A DNA stretch of 64,000 nt, from the NCBI RefSeq assembly GCF_024385505.1, contig NZ_JANFLT010000006.1, positions 62,001 through 126,000 of the forward strand, read 5' to 3'. Below, piece after piece: positions 38,506-46,720 of this stretch. Position numbers and translations under genes: made by a program. Source of the DNA: Arthrobacter zhaoxinii. GTDB taxonomy: Bacteria; Actinomycetota; Actinomycetes; Actinomycetales; Micrococcaceae. The notes under the pieces are model-generated. The model searched no databases, had not been told where the DNA came from, and saw only the letters and a program-made list of their open reading frames with translations. The number at the start of each line of letters is the position of its first letter. Positions within the stretch are counted from its first letter, which is position 1.

Positions 38506-38880
38506 TTTCCGACGCTCCCTTCCATGAGTTGCTTTCCTTCGCCGGTGGTTGCCATGACGATACCGCGGAGGCTGCTGGAATCCACTTTGAGGTGCTCAGC
38601 GGCAACGAACTCGTCTACGCCCGCTGATCCGAGGTATACCGCAGAGTTAGCGGATAGAGGGTTTGGCCGAGGGCCTTGGTGGTCCTGCCGGTCCCGTAGG
38701 AGTGTCGCTCATCACTTCGGGCAGGCCCGGCGTTTCGTAACCCATATAGGCTGAGACGGCCTGATTGCTGCCCGTGGACGCTTTTTGCTCGCGCGCCAGA
38801 AGCAGTGCGTTGTCGACCAGATCCCCATATGGGTGGAGTAACTGTTCATGCCGGGGACAAGGTAGCCATGCGGAAGCACA
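38502..38880 (-). pseudogene. Degraded DUF1023 alpha/beta hydrolase
   Basis: Three different minus-strand frames give recognisable pieces of one DUF1023 protein. The pieces, in order, are VPGMNSYSTHMG (about 38860-38820), LVDNALLLAREQKASTG... AYMGYETPGLPEVMS (about 38820-38705), RHSYGTGRTTKALGQTLYPL (about 38705-38645, nucleophile elbow, GHS changed to RHS) and SAVYLGSAGVDEFVAAEHL... EGSVGK ending in TGA at 38502. The segment between the GYETP motif and the Ser elbow is missing about 60 residues, and the N-terminus is absent. Frameshifts plus deletion make it a pseudogene. Its stop overlaps the lipoprotein start by 4 nt. Confidence 0.8.
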
Positions 38881-38895
38881 GAAAGATGAAGCACA

Positions 38896-38946
38896 GAAAA
38901 ATGCAGGAAGGTCCCCGCACGGTTCGTGCGGGGACCTTCCTGCATT
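38896..38946 (-). terminator. Strong terminator of the BCCT gene
   Basis: A perfect 21-bp stem (38900-38920 with 38926-38946) with a 5-nt loop, followed on the minus strand by a run of T. The 485-bp gap between the lipoprotein and BCCT genes contains this and the DUF1023 remnant. Confidence 0.95.
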
Positions 38947-38990
38947 AACTGCTGCCTTTTGTTAAAGGCTTTGGGAATTCCTGCTCCTGG

Positions 38991-40898
38991 TTATTTGCGT
39001 TCCGGCGCAGCGTTTACCCGTGCTGCGGTTTCCGGGCCGTCGTCGTGCTCGGTGGTGTGCAGATCGAAGGAGGAACCGTGTTCCTCCACGCCGGACTGGA
39101 TAGCCCGGTCCACCACGGAAACGGCAAGCCGGCGCCGCAGCGAGAGCGGGTCCTTGGCCAGGTCCTTGGCGAGGGCGATGGTCATCAGCAGCATGACCAC
39201 GGCAAAGGGCAGCGCGGCCACAATGGTGATCCGCTGCAGGCCGTCCAGCGCCTCGGCAGGGTCATCACCGCCGGCCAGCATCATTACCGCCGCCACGGCG
39301 CCGGTGAGGACACCCCAGAAGACCACGACGCCGCGGGACGGGTGCTCGGCCCCGTTGGAGCTCAGCGACGCCATGATGATGGACGCCGAATCCGCTCCGG
39401 TGACGAAGAAGATGGCCACCAGGACCATGGCAAGGATGCCCACCGCGGCGGCCAGGAGGTTCGGCATGGGGAGGGCTGCGATCAGATCGAACAGCGAGCC
39501 GTCGAAATCAATGGTGGGTTCGCCGTCGACCATCGTGGTGAGTCCGGGCGTACCGTTGGCTTCCGCTTCGCGCTGAATGCCGATCGCGGCGCCGCCGAAG
39601 ATGGAGAACCAGACCACGCTGACTACGAAAGGAACTGCCAGGACGCCGGTGACGAACTGGCGGATGGTGCGGCCGCGGCTGATGCGGGCGATGAACATAC
39701 CGACGAACGGCGTCCAGGACAGCCACCAGGCCCAGTAGAAGATCGTCCAGCTGGAAAGCCAGGCGCGCATGGATTCGTCGCCTGAGACCTCGGTGCGGGA
39801 GGCCATGGACGCCATGTTGGCGGCGTAGTCCCCGATGGCTGCCGGGATGACGTTGAGGATGAAGAGCGTCGGCCCGACAACAAAAACGATGGCGGCCAGG
39901 ACCACAGCGAGGACCATGTTGATGTTGGACAGCCACTGGATGCCGCGGGAGATGCCGGAAACCGCGGACGCCACGAAGCAACCGGTGAGGATCGCGACGA
40001 TCGCGACCAGAACCGTGGTTCCCGCGGTCCCGAGGAAACCAACGGACTGCAGGCCGCTGCCGATCTGCAGGGCGCCGAGGCCCAGCGAAGCGGCGGTACC
40101 GAACAGGGTCGCGAAGATGGCGAAGATGTTCAGCACCTTGCCCAACGGTCCCTCTACCCGCTTCACGCCGAAGAGTGAGGTGAAGGCCGAGGAAATCAGC
40201 TGGCGGCGGCCGAGGCGGTAGGTGCCGTAGGCCATGGCAATGCCGACAACGGCGTACATGGCCCACGGATGCAGGCCCCAGTGGAATAGTGACGTACCCA
40301 TGGCGGTCTGCAGGGCCTCAGGGGTCTGGCCGTCAACGGTGCCGGGGGGAGGGGAGATGTAGTAGAACAGGGGCTCGGCCGCGCCGTAGAACATCAGGCC
40401 GATGCCCATGCCGGCGGCGAACATCATTGAGATCCAGGAAACCGTCTTAAACTGCGGTTCCTCGCCGTCCTGGCCCAGGGGAATCCTGCCGTAGCGTCCC
40501 ACAGCCAGCCAGATCACGTAGACCACGAGGAACGAGGCAAGGAGCACAAAGAACCAGCCAGCGTTCGTGATGACCCAGTCCAGTGCCGTCGAGGAGACGG
40601 AGGCCAGGCTGTCTGTCCCGAAGAAGCCCCAGGCAATGAAGGCGATTGCAAGGACACCGGTGACGGCGAAGATCACTCTGTCGAGCTTCGCCGGCACGCC
40701 GCGGGTGAGTGCCGCTTCCTGCTCCCGCTGCCCCTCGAGCATTTGCTGGACGAGTTCGTGCTCCTGCTCCACGATGGGCATGGATGACGTCGAGGGATCT
40801 TCCGTTGCCACGGAGGAGTGGGTGGAGGCGGGAACCGGGGCGACGGGGTCAGCCGCATGCCTTCCGGCGTCGCGCGGTGGACCTTCTGTGGTAGCCAT
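38991..40898 (-). CDS. BCCT family betaine/choline/carnitine transporter
   Basis: 635 residues, 12 helices. Signature regions: the glycine stretch GMGIGLMFYGAAEPLFYY in helix 3 and the Trp box TIFYWAWWLSWTPFVGMFIARISRGRTI in helix 8. The N-terminal about 70 residues and C-terminal about 60 residues are hydrophilic; the C-terminus is rich in acidic and basic residues, as in osmosensing BetP/BetT. It would import osmoprotectants with sodium or protons. ATG 40898 is the first start; an ATGTCAGC tandem repeat lies 15 nt upstream. Confidence 0.92.
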   Translation of the reverse strand: MATTEGPPRDAGRHAADPVAPVPASTHSSVATEDPSTSSMPIVEQEHELVQQMLEGQREQEAALTRGVPAKLDRVIFAVTGVLAIAFIAWGFFGTDSLASVSSTALDWVITNAGWFFVLLASFLVVYVIWLAVGRYGRIPLGQDGEEPQFKTVSWISMMFAAGMGIGLMFYGAAEPLFYYISPPPGTVDGQTPEALQTAMGTSLFHWGLHPWAMYAVVGIAMAYGTYRLGRRQLISSAFTSLFGVKRVEGPLGKVLNIFAIFATLFGTAASLGLGALQIGSGLQSVGFLGTAGTTVLVAIVAILTGCFVASAVSGISRGIQWLSNINMVLAVVLAAIVFVVGPTLFILNVIPAAIGDYAANMASMASRTEVSGDESMRAWLSSWTIFYWAWWLSWTPFVGMFIARISRGRTIRQFVTGVLAVPFVVSVVWFSIFGGAAIGIQREAEANGTPGLTTMVDGEPTIDFDGSLFDLIAALPMPNLLAAAVGILAMVLVAIFFVTGADSASIIMASLSSNGAEHPSRGVVVFWGVLTGAVAAVMMLAGGDDPAEALDGLQRITIVAALPFAVVMLLMTIALAKDLAKDPLSLRRRLAVSVVDRAIQSGVEEHGSSFDLHTTEHDDGPETAARVNAAPERK

Positions 40899-41184
40899 AG
40901 GCCTTCCTTATGTCAGCATGTCAGCGCAAAAGGGCCCGAGTCCTCGTTGAAGGATCCGGGCAGGCAGAATGGCAGCCACTCTTTATTTGAGCGTGTGGCG
41001 GACGGTACACCGCCCGCCGGAATCGATAAAGTAACGCTGCCTAGCTTCTGCGTCCCTTTACATAATTCGCGAGTGTTAGTTCCAGACTCGCGGCCTGCGG
41101 CGGATCAAGTCAAATTGGGCAACGGTGCTGTGTTTTAGGCCACGGACGCTGAACCGAGGCTGGGGGCTGCCCCGGCCGGACCCC

Positions 41185-42315
41185 CTAAAGTGCCGTTGTA
41201 CCGAAGATCATGCCCAGCAGATATGTGGCACCGGCAGCACCCAGGCCGATCGCCAGCTGGCGCAGCGCCCGCTTGAGCGGGGAGGCTCCGGAGAGCAGGC
41301 CGACGACGGCGCCGGTCGTCAGCAGCGCCAGGCCCACCAGGACGCAGGAGAGGACGACGGCGGTCATCCCGGTCAGGCCGAACAGATAGGGGAGTACCGG
41401 AACCACCGCTCCGGAGGCGAAGAAGCAGAAGCTGGATGCCGCAGCGCCCAAACCGGTGCCTACGGACTCGTGCTCGTCGCGGTTTTCGTCGGCGTCGGCT
41501 TCGGGGTTGAGGGAGAAGCTCGGGTCGCAGTCGCAGGTGAACAGGCCCATCCGTTCCGCGGCACGGTGCTCGGCCGCTTCCTTGCTCATGCCACGCGCCC
41601 GGTAAACCAGCACCAGCTCGTTGGCGTCAATGTCCAGGGACTTCGCCGCAGAAAGCGTGATCTGGGTGGGCCGGGAGGCATCCAGGAGTTCGCGCTGGGA
41701 CCGGACCGAAACATATTCGCCTGCGCCCATGGACAACGCGCCGGACAGCAGGCCGGCCAGGCCGCTGATCAGGATGAAGGTGCTGGACACGCCGGTGGCG
41801 CCGATGCCCATGATGAGGGCGAGGTTACTGACCAGCCCGTCATTGGCGCCGAACACTGCCGCCCGGAAGTTCCCCGACAACCGGGTCCGTCCCCGGGTGG
41901 CCAGCCCGCGGATGACTTCTTCGTGGATTTGCTCATCGGCCGCCATCGCACTGGTGGCGTTGGGATCCTGGGCGTAGGGGGAGCGCCCCTCGGCGCGCTG
42001 CGCCAGTGCCAGCACGAATACTGAGCCGAAGCGGCGGGCCAGCAGCCCGAGAACCCGGTTACGGAAGGAAGCGCGCGTCCCGCGGCCGGCGTCGTCGCCC
42101 AAGAGGGTCCGCCAGTGCTCCTCATGCCTTCCCTCGGCTTCCGCCAGCGCCAGGAGGATGTCACGTTCTTCACCGTCGCGGCGTTCCGCCAGATAACGGT
42201 AGGTGGCGGCTTCGGCCTGCTCATCGGCCAAGTACTGCCGCCAGCGCTTTAGGTCGGCGTTGGACGGCAAGGCGGGGTCGCTGGATGAAGGCTCCGGCGG
42301 GGAATCGGAATTCAC
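41185..42315 (-). CDS. Ferritin-like domain fused to VIT1/CCC1 iron-manganese transporter
   Basis: 376 residues from GTG 42315, which follows CAGGAGCACC; the open frame runs on to 42576 but is not homologous. An N-terminal ferritin-like/rubrerythrin helix bundle (about 18-145) has diiron-type ligands in ADEQAEAATYRYLAERRDGEE, EAEGRHEEHW and DEQIHEEVI. A C-terminal VIT1/CCC1 domain (about 150-376) has five helices with GANDGLVSNLALIMG and EYVSVRSQRELL. It resembles membrane-bound ferritins that move Fe2+ or Mn2+ out of the cell or into storage. A hydrophilic loop with CDCDP (about 273-277) could be a metal site. Confidence 0.85.
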   Translation of the reverse strand: MNSDSPPEPSSSDPALPSNADLKRWRQYLADEQAEAATYRYLAERRDGEERDILLALAEAEGRHEEHWRTLLGDDAGRGTRASFRNRVLGLLARRFGSVFVLALAQRAEGRSPYAQDPNATSAMAADEQIHEEVIRGLATRGRTRLSGNFRAAVFGANDGLVSNLALIMGIGATGVSSTFILISGLAGLLSGALSMGAGEYVSVRSQRELLDASRPTQITLSAAKSLDIDANELVLVYRARGMSKEAAEHRAAERMGLFTCDCDPSFSLNPEADADENRDEHESVGTGLGAAASSFCFFASGAVVPVLPYLFGLTGMTAVVLSCVLVGLALLTTGAVVGLLSGASPLKRALRQLAIGLGAAGATYLLGMIFGTTAL

Positions 42316-42635
42316 GGTGCTCCTGACAGGGACCGGAAACGGGGGAATCCGGTCAGTTAACAAACAACTCTTCTGACCGAAGGTCTCGCTCGCCCGCGGC
42401 TGGTGCCGGCGGGTGGACTGCCGGGACGCCGCAGCGTCCAGTATGTCGACAGGCCTCGGTGGACGGACCATCACAGGTCGTACCGGAGCTACTCCCCTTC
42501 GCGTACCCAGTGTAGTTGAATCCCGCGGCGGAGCCCGCCGGAACCCGTCGGATCCTCCTGATCCAGCGGATATCACCTTGGGTCCCTAAGTACCCTGACT
42601 TTTTGTCTCTGACGGGCAGGCGCTACAGTCAGATC
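42316..42635. other. Divergent intergenic region
   Basis: 320 bp between the VIT1-type gene and the acyl-CoA ligase. Apart from the plus-strand promoter at 42602-42629 I see no recognisable feature. No convincing ORF or structured RNA is visible. Confidence 0.5.
42602..42629 (+). promoter_or_regulatory. Promoter for a leaderless acyl-CoA ligase mRNA
   Basis: TTTGTC (42602-42607) - 16 nt - TACAGT (42624-42629). The GTG start codon is 7 nt after the -10, where transcription would begin, and there is no Shine-Dalgarno sequence. This fits a leaderless transcript, common in actinobacteria. Confidence 0.5.
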
Positions 42636-44435
42636 GTGAGCAAAAACTTCCCTCTTACGGATCCGGACCGCCCATGGACCCGCCACTACAGCGAGGGAGT
42701 TCTGGAAGGCTTCAGCCTCCCGGACGAGTCCCTCGTTGACGTGGTGGAGAACTCGGTCCGCAAATACCGGTCAAAGCCCGCCCTGCAGTTTTTTGGTGCC
42801 ACCACCTCTTATGAGGAGCTGGGTGATCAGATCCGCCGTGCCGCGGCAGGATTACTGAAGCTTGGCGTCCGCAAGGGCGACCGGGTGGCGCTCGTGCTGC
42901 CCAACTCGCCCCAGCATGTGGTCGCGTTCTACGCGGTGCTGCGGCTCGGTGCAGTGGTCGTGGAGCACAACCCGCTCTACACGGACCGTGAACTGCGGCA
43001 CCAGTTCGAGGACCACGGTGCCACCGTTGCCGTGGTCTGGGACAAGGTAGTGGAGAACATCCAGAAGCTGCCGGGGGACATTCCGGTCCGCAGCATCGTC
43101 TCAGTGGAATTGATCCCGGCCATGCCGCTGGTCAACCGGCTGGCGCTGAAGCTGCCGATTCCTGCCCTTCGCGCGGCGCGTGCGGCACTGTCCGCCGAGA
43201 AGCGTCCGCCCCGGCACCCACGGAAGCTCGTCCGGTGGCAGGACCTCTTGGACAACCGTCCGCTGCGCAAGCGTTATCCCCGGCCGGAGCCCGCGGACCT
43301 GGCCGCCATCCAGTACACCAGCGGAACCACGGCCGATCCCAAAGGCGCGATGCTCACGCACGCGAACCTTGTGGCCAACACCGCGCAGGGACGGGCCTGG
43401 GTCCCGGGCCTGCGGCCCGGACACGAAACCTTCTACGCCGTGCTGCCCATGTTCCACGCGTACGGGCTGACCCTGTGCCTCACCACCGCCATGAGCCTGG
43501 GCGCCCAGGTGGTGCTGTTCCCCAAGTTTGACGTGGACATGACGCTCAAGGCCATGAAGAAGACCCCGGCCACCTTCCTCCCCGCTGTGCCGCCGATTTA
43601 CGAGCGTTTGGCCGAAGCCGCCAAGGAACAGAACATTTCCCTCAAAGGCGTCCGGTCCGCAATTTCCGGTGCCATGAACCTCCCGCCCCGAACGGTCGAA
43701 ATCTGGGAAGAAGCCACCGGCGGCCTCCTGATCGAAGGCTACGGCCTGACCGAAACGTCTCCGATCGCCCTGGGCAACCCGTTCGCCAAGTCGCGGAAAC
43801 CGGGAACGGTGGGCGTTCCCTTCCCACTGACCGATATCCGGGTCGTGGATCCCGAGCATCCGACCGTCGAGGTGCCCCAGGGCCAGCGGGGTGAACTGCT
43901 GATCAAGGGCCCGCAGGTCTTTGGCGGCTACTGGAACAAGCCACGCGAAACCGAGGCGGTACTGCTCGACGGCGGCTGGTTCCGGACCGGGGACATTGTC
44001 ACCGTGGACGAGGACGGCTTTGTCAGCATCGTGGACCGGATCAAGGAGCTGATCATTACCGGCGGCTTCAACGTTTCCCCGTCCGAGGTGGAAGCCGCCC
44101 TGAAGCGCCATGAATCCGTGGACGACGTCGCCGTCGTCGGCCTGCTCCGTTCAGGCGGGGGAGAGGAAGTGGTTGCGGCCGTAGTACCGAAGGCAGGCAC
44201 CCGGTTCAACGCCGAGGAACTGCGGGCCTACGTGCGCAAGGAACTGGCAGCCTACAAGGTGCCGCGCCGGATCGTGGAAATCCAGGAACTGCCGAAGTCC
44301 CTGATCGGCAAGGTCCTGCGCCGCCATGTGCGTGACAGCCTGCAGAACAGCCAGACCGGTTCCGAGACCCCGAGCGCGCCGGCGGACGGTGCCGGTGACT
44401 CCATTTCCCCCACTGACCTCCAGAACAAGCCCTGA
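42636..44435 (+). CDS. fadD: Long-chain-fatty-acid CoA ligase (AMP-binding)
   Basis: 599 residues. Adenylate-forming enzyme: P-loop-like YTSGTTADPKGAMLTH (about 226-241), GYGLTETSP (A5), FRTGDIVTVDEDGFVSIVDRIKELI (A7-A8 hinge) and the C-terminal Lys in PKSLIGKVLRR (A10). It activates fatty acids to acyl-CoA. GTG 42636 is preferred because it sits at the expected transcription start; the frame is open to 42516. Followed 16 bp later by the AI-2E family gene, likely in one operon. Confidence 0.92.
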   Translation: MSKNFPLTDPDRPWTRHYSEGVLEGFSLPDESLVDVVENSVRKYRSKPALQFFGATTSYEELGDQIRRAAAGLLKLGVRKGDRVALVLPNSPQHVVAFYAVLRLGAVVVEHNPLYTDRELRHQFEDHGATVAVVWDKVVENIQKLPGDIPVRSIVSVELIPAMPLVNRLALKLPIPALRAARAALSAEKRPPRHPRKLVRWQDLLDNRPLRKRYPRPEPADLAAIQYTSGTTADPKGAMLTHANLVANTAQGRAWVPGLRPGHETFYAVLPMFHAYGLTLCLTTAMSLGAQVVLFPKFDVDMTLKAMKKTPATFLPAVPPIYERLAEAAKEQNISLKGVRSAISGAMNLPPRTVEIWEEATGGLLIEGYGLTETSPIALGNPFAKSRKPGTVGVPFPLTDIRVVDPEHPTVEVPQGQRGELLIKGPQVFGGYWNKPRETEAVLLDGGWFRTGDIVTVDEDGFVSIVDRIKELIITGGFNVSPSEVEAALKRHESVDDVAVVGLLRSGGGEEVVAAVVPKAGTRFNAEELRAYVRKELAAYKVPRRIVEIQELPKSLIGKVLRRHVRDSLQNSQTGSETPSAPADGAGDSISPTDLQNKP

Positions 44436-44451
44436 GCAGGAAAGAGCGAAC

Positions 44452-45618
44452 ATGAGCGCATCAAGCCCGGAACGGGCTGCACGGGATACCCAACCTGACC
44501 ACGCGAGGCCCGGCCGCTACTGGAGCGGTGCACTCGGCCACGCCGGGCAGCGCTCGGCCCAGATCCTGCTGATCCTGCTGCTGGTTTCCGTGACGGTCTA
44601 CGGGCTGCTTCAGGTCACGCTGGTGGTGATCCCCGTCCTGCTGGCGCTCATTCTCGGTGCCGCCATTGCTCCGTTCGTGAACTGGCTGCGCCGGAAGGGC
44701 TGGCCCAGTGCCCTGGCGACAGGGCTGTCCTTCCTGTTGCTGCTTGCCCTCTTCGGCGGGCTGGTGACCGGCATCGCCTTCGCCATCCGCAGCGAGTGGA
44801 GCGACCTGGTGGACCAGGCCGTTGCAGGCTTCGAGAAGCTTTACGACTTTGTGCTCAACGGGCCGCTCCCGGTTGACGACGCCATGCTCGCCAACGCACG
44901 GGACAGCGTGATCGACTTCGCCACCAGCAGCACCGTCAGCAGCGGGGCCATTGCGGGTATATCCGCGGCAACCTCGTTTGCCACCGGATTCCTGCTGATG
45001 GCAGTGGTCCTGTTCTACTTCCTCAAGGACGGCGACCGGATCTGGGCGTTCTTCCTGCGGATGTTCCCGGAAGGGGACCGGCGAGACAAGGCCCGCCTCT
45101 CCGGTTTCCGTGTGATGGAGGTCCTGGGCGGATACATCCGCGGCACTGCGATCGTGGCGCTGGTCGATTCCGTGTGTATCGGTGCGGCCCTGTTCATCCT
45201 GCAGGTTCCGCTGGCACTGCCGCTGACCGTGATTGTTTTCGTCGGTTCCTTCATTCCGCTGGTCGGCGCCACGGCAGCCGGGGTCTTCGCCGCGCTGATC
45301 GCCCTCGTCGCCAATGGGCCGGTTGTCGCCCTGATCGTGATCATCGTGATCATTGCGGTGAACCAACTCGAGGGTAACTTCCTGCAGCCGGTGGTGATGG
45401 GCAAGTCCCTCAGCATCCATGCCCTCGTGATCCTGCTGGCCCTGACCGCCGGAACCATCCTGGCCGGTATTGTCGGCGCCATCCTGGCCGTCCCGATCGC
45501 GGCAGTGGGCTGGGCCGTGATCAAGGTCTGGACCGGAGAAGACGACGGTGAAGACCTCGACGCGAAGGAAATCCCGGATCCGAAGGACCAGCCGGAAATG
45601 GAATCTGCGGAAAGCTGA
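44452..45618 (+). CDS. AI-2E family transporter (YdiK/PerM-like)
   Basis: 388 residues from ATG 44452. Eight or so hydrophobic segments, starting with ILLILLLVSVTVYGLLQVTLVVIPVLLALILG, and the family signature QLEGNFLQPVVMGKSLSIHALVILLALTAG near residues 303-331. The family includes AI-2 exporters and Na+/H+ antiporters, and the substrate here is unknown. An acidic C-terminal tail (GEDDGEDLDAKE) follows the last helix. Translation is likely linked to the ligase gene. Confidence 0.9.
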   Translation: MSASSPERAARDTQPDHARPGRYWSGALGHAGQRSAQILLILLLVSVTVYGLLQVTLVVIPVLLALILGAAIAPFVNWLRRKGWPSALATGLSFLLLLALFGGLVTGIAFAIRSEWSDLVDQAVAGFEKLYDFVLNGPLPVDDAMLANARDSVIDFATSSTVSSGAIAGISAATSFATGFLLMAVVLFYFLKDGDRIWAFFLRMFPEGDRRDKARLSGFRVMEVLGGYIRGTAIVALVDSVCIGAALFILQVPLALPLTVIVFVGSFIPLVGATAAGVFAALIALVANGPVVALIVIIVIIAVNQLEGNFLQPVVMGKSLSIHALVILLALTAGTILAGIVGAILAVPIAAVGWAVIKVWTGEDDGEDLDAKEIPDPKDQPEMESAES

Positions 45619-45630
45619 CCGCCGGCAGGT

Positions 45631-46044
45631 CTACGGGGCCGGCACCTCTTCCGCTTCCACGGAACCGGTGCCGGCCACCCGCTTGTCCCAGGCTGCACGG
45701 ACCTCAGGATCCGTGGGCCGGGAGAGCAGGGAAACCGCCCAGTAGGCGAAACCCGAGGCGATAAGGCCGAAGTAGATCGGTTCATTGGCGTACACGCCGT
45801 CGTACGGGGCGGCAGCCTGGATCTCCAGGTAGATCATGGCCCCCAGGGTCACGACTGTTCCCACGCCCATCGAGACGGCTGCACCCAGTCCGGTGCCGCG
45901 CTTCAAGACCAGTCCGCCCAAGATGCTCACCAGCAGGCCACCCACCAAAATGTCGTAGGCAATAGTCAGCGCGGCGACCACGTCCTGGACCACTATGGCG
46001 ACGATGATCGCGACAACGCCCAGCCCGAGGAAACTAGAGTGTTC
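45631..46044 (-). pseudogene. C-terminal remnant of a sodium:solute symporter
   Basis: The open frame (GTG 45993; still open to 46044 without a start) encodes the last third of an SSS-family symporter: VVQDVVAALTIAYDILVGGLLVSILGG, then LKRGTGLGAAVSMGVGTVVTLGAMI, ANEPIYFGLIASG and SLLSRPTDPEVRAAW. Full members are about 500 residues, whereas only about 120-137 remain. A GTG ACT GAG AAC ACT stretch just upstream (46052-46038) in another frame resembles a symporter N-terminus (VTENT), so an internal deletion may have fused the two ends. It converges with the AI-2E transporter. Intact copies belong to agmatinase loci in relatives. Confidence 0.65.
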
Positions 46045-46120
46045 TCAGTCACGCCGTCAATTTAGCCGCCCTGCGCTACAAGCGCATTACGTGCAGGTTT
46101 CCCTCGGTATGCTCGTAAAT

Positions 46121-46696
46121 ATGAAGGCCCTGCCCGTTGAACCGACCAACGCCCCGATGGCCATCGGTGTGCGCATCCGCTCTGCCCGCCAGACCCGGCA
46201 TCTGACCATTGAGCAGGTAGCCGAGGCCACAGGGCTCACCAAAGGGTTCCTCAGCCGCGTGGAGCGGGACCTGACCTCCCCCTCGGTGGCCTCGCTGCTG
46301 ACTTTGTGCCAGGTGCTGTCCATCAGCATCGGAGACCTCTTCGCCGCGCCGGAAACCAACGTGACGCGCCTGGCGGATGCCCCGCGCATCAGCCTGGGCG
46401 GTGAAGGCATCGTGGAACGGCTGGTCACGGCCCGGACCGAGCGCCGCGTGCAGGTGGTCCGCTCCGTGGTGGCACCGGGCGGGTCGGGGGAAGCCGATCT
46501 CTATTCCGTGGACTGCGAGGTTGAGGTGCTGCATGTGGCCCAGGGCAGCTTCGAACTCATTCTCGGCAGTGAGCGTATCCCCCTCACTACGGGGGATACG
46601 GTGACTTTTCCCGGCCGGGAGCCGCACTCGTGGCACAACCCGTCCGACGAGGAAGCCATTGTGCTCTGGACCCTCGTCAGTCCCGGCGGTGTCTAG
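46121..46696 (+). CDS. XRE-family regulator with cupin domain
   Basis: 191 residues. N-terminal helix-turn-helix (about 16-70: IRSARQTRHLTIEQVAEATGLTKGFLSRVERD) and C-terminal cupin (about 115-185: SVDCEVEVLHVAQGSFELIL, GDTVTFPGREPHSWHN), the layout of PuuR-like regulators that sense small metabolites. ATG 46121 has no Shine-Dalgarno; -10-like TATGCT ends 7 nt before it, so a leaderless mRNA is possible. Its position next to the agmatinase gene suggests it controls polyamine use. Confidence 0.87.
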   Translation: MKALPVEPTNAPMAIGVRIRSARQTRHLTIEQVAEATGLTKGFLSRVERDLTSPSVASLLTLCQVLSISIGDLFAAPETNVTRLADAPRISLGGEGIVERLVTARTERRVQVVRSVVAPGGSGEADLYSVDCEVEVLHVAQGSFELILGSERIPLTTGDTVTFPGREPHSWHNPSDEEAIVLWTLVSPGGV

Positions 46697-46720
46697 GCCG
46701 GGGACCCAGGAGCTGCCGAG

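Noticed and set aside
40909..40925. Tandem ATGTCAGC-ATGTCAGC before the BCCT gene
   Set aside because: Two copies of 8 bp are too few to claim a repeat or operator; no promoter could be placed around it.
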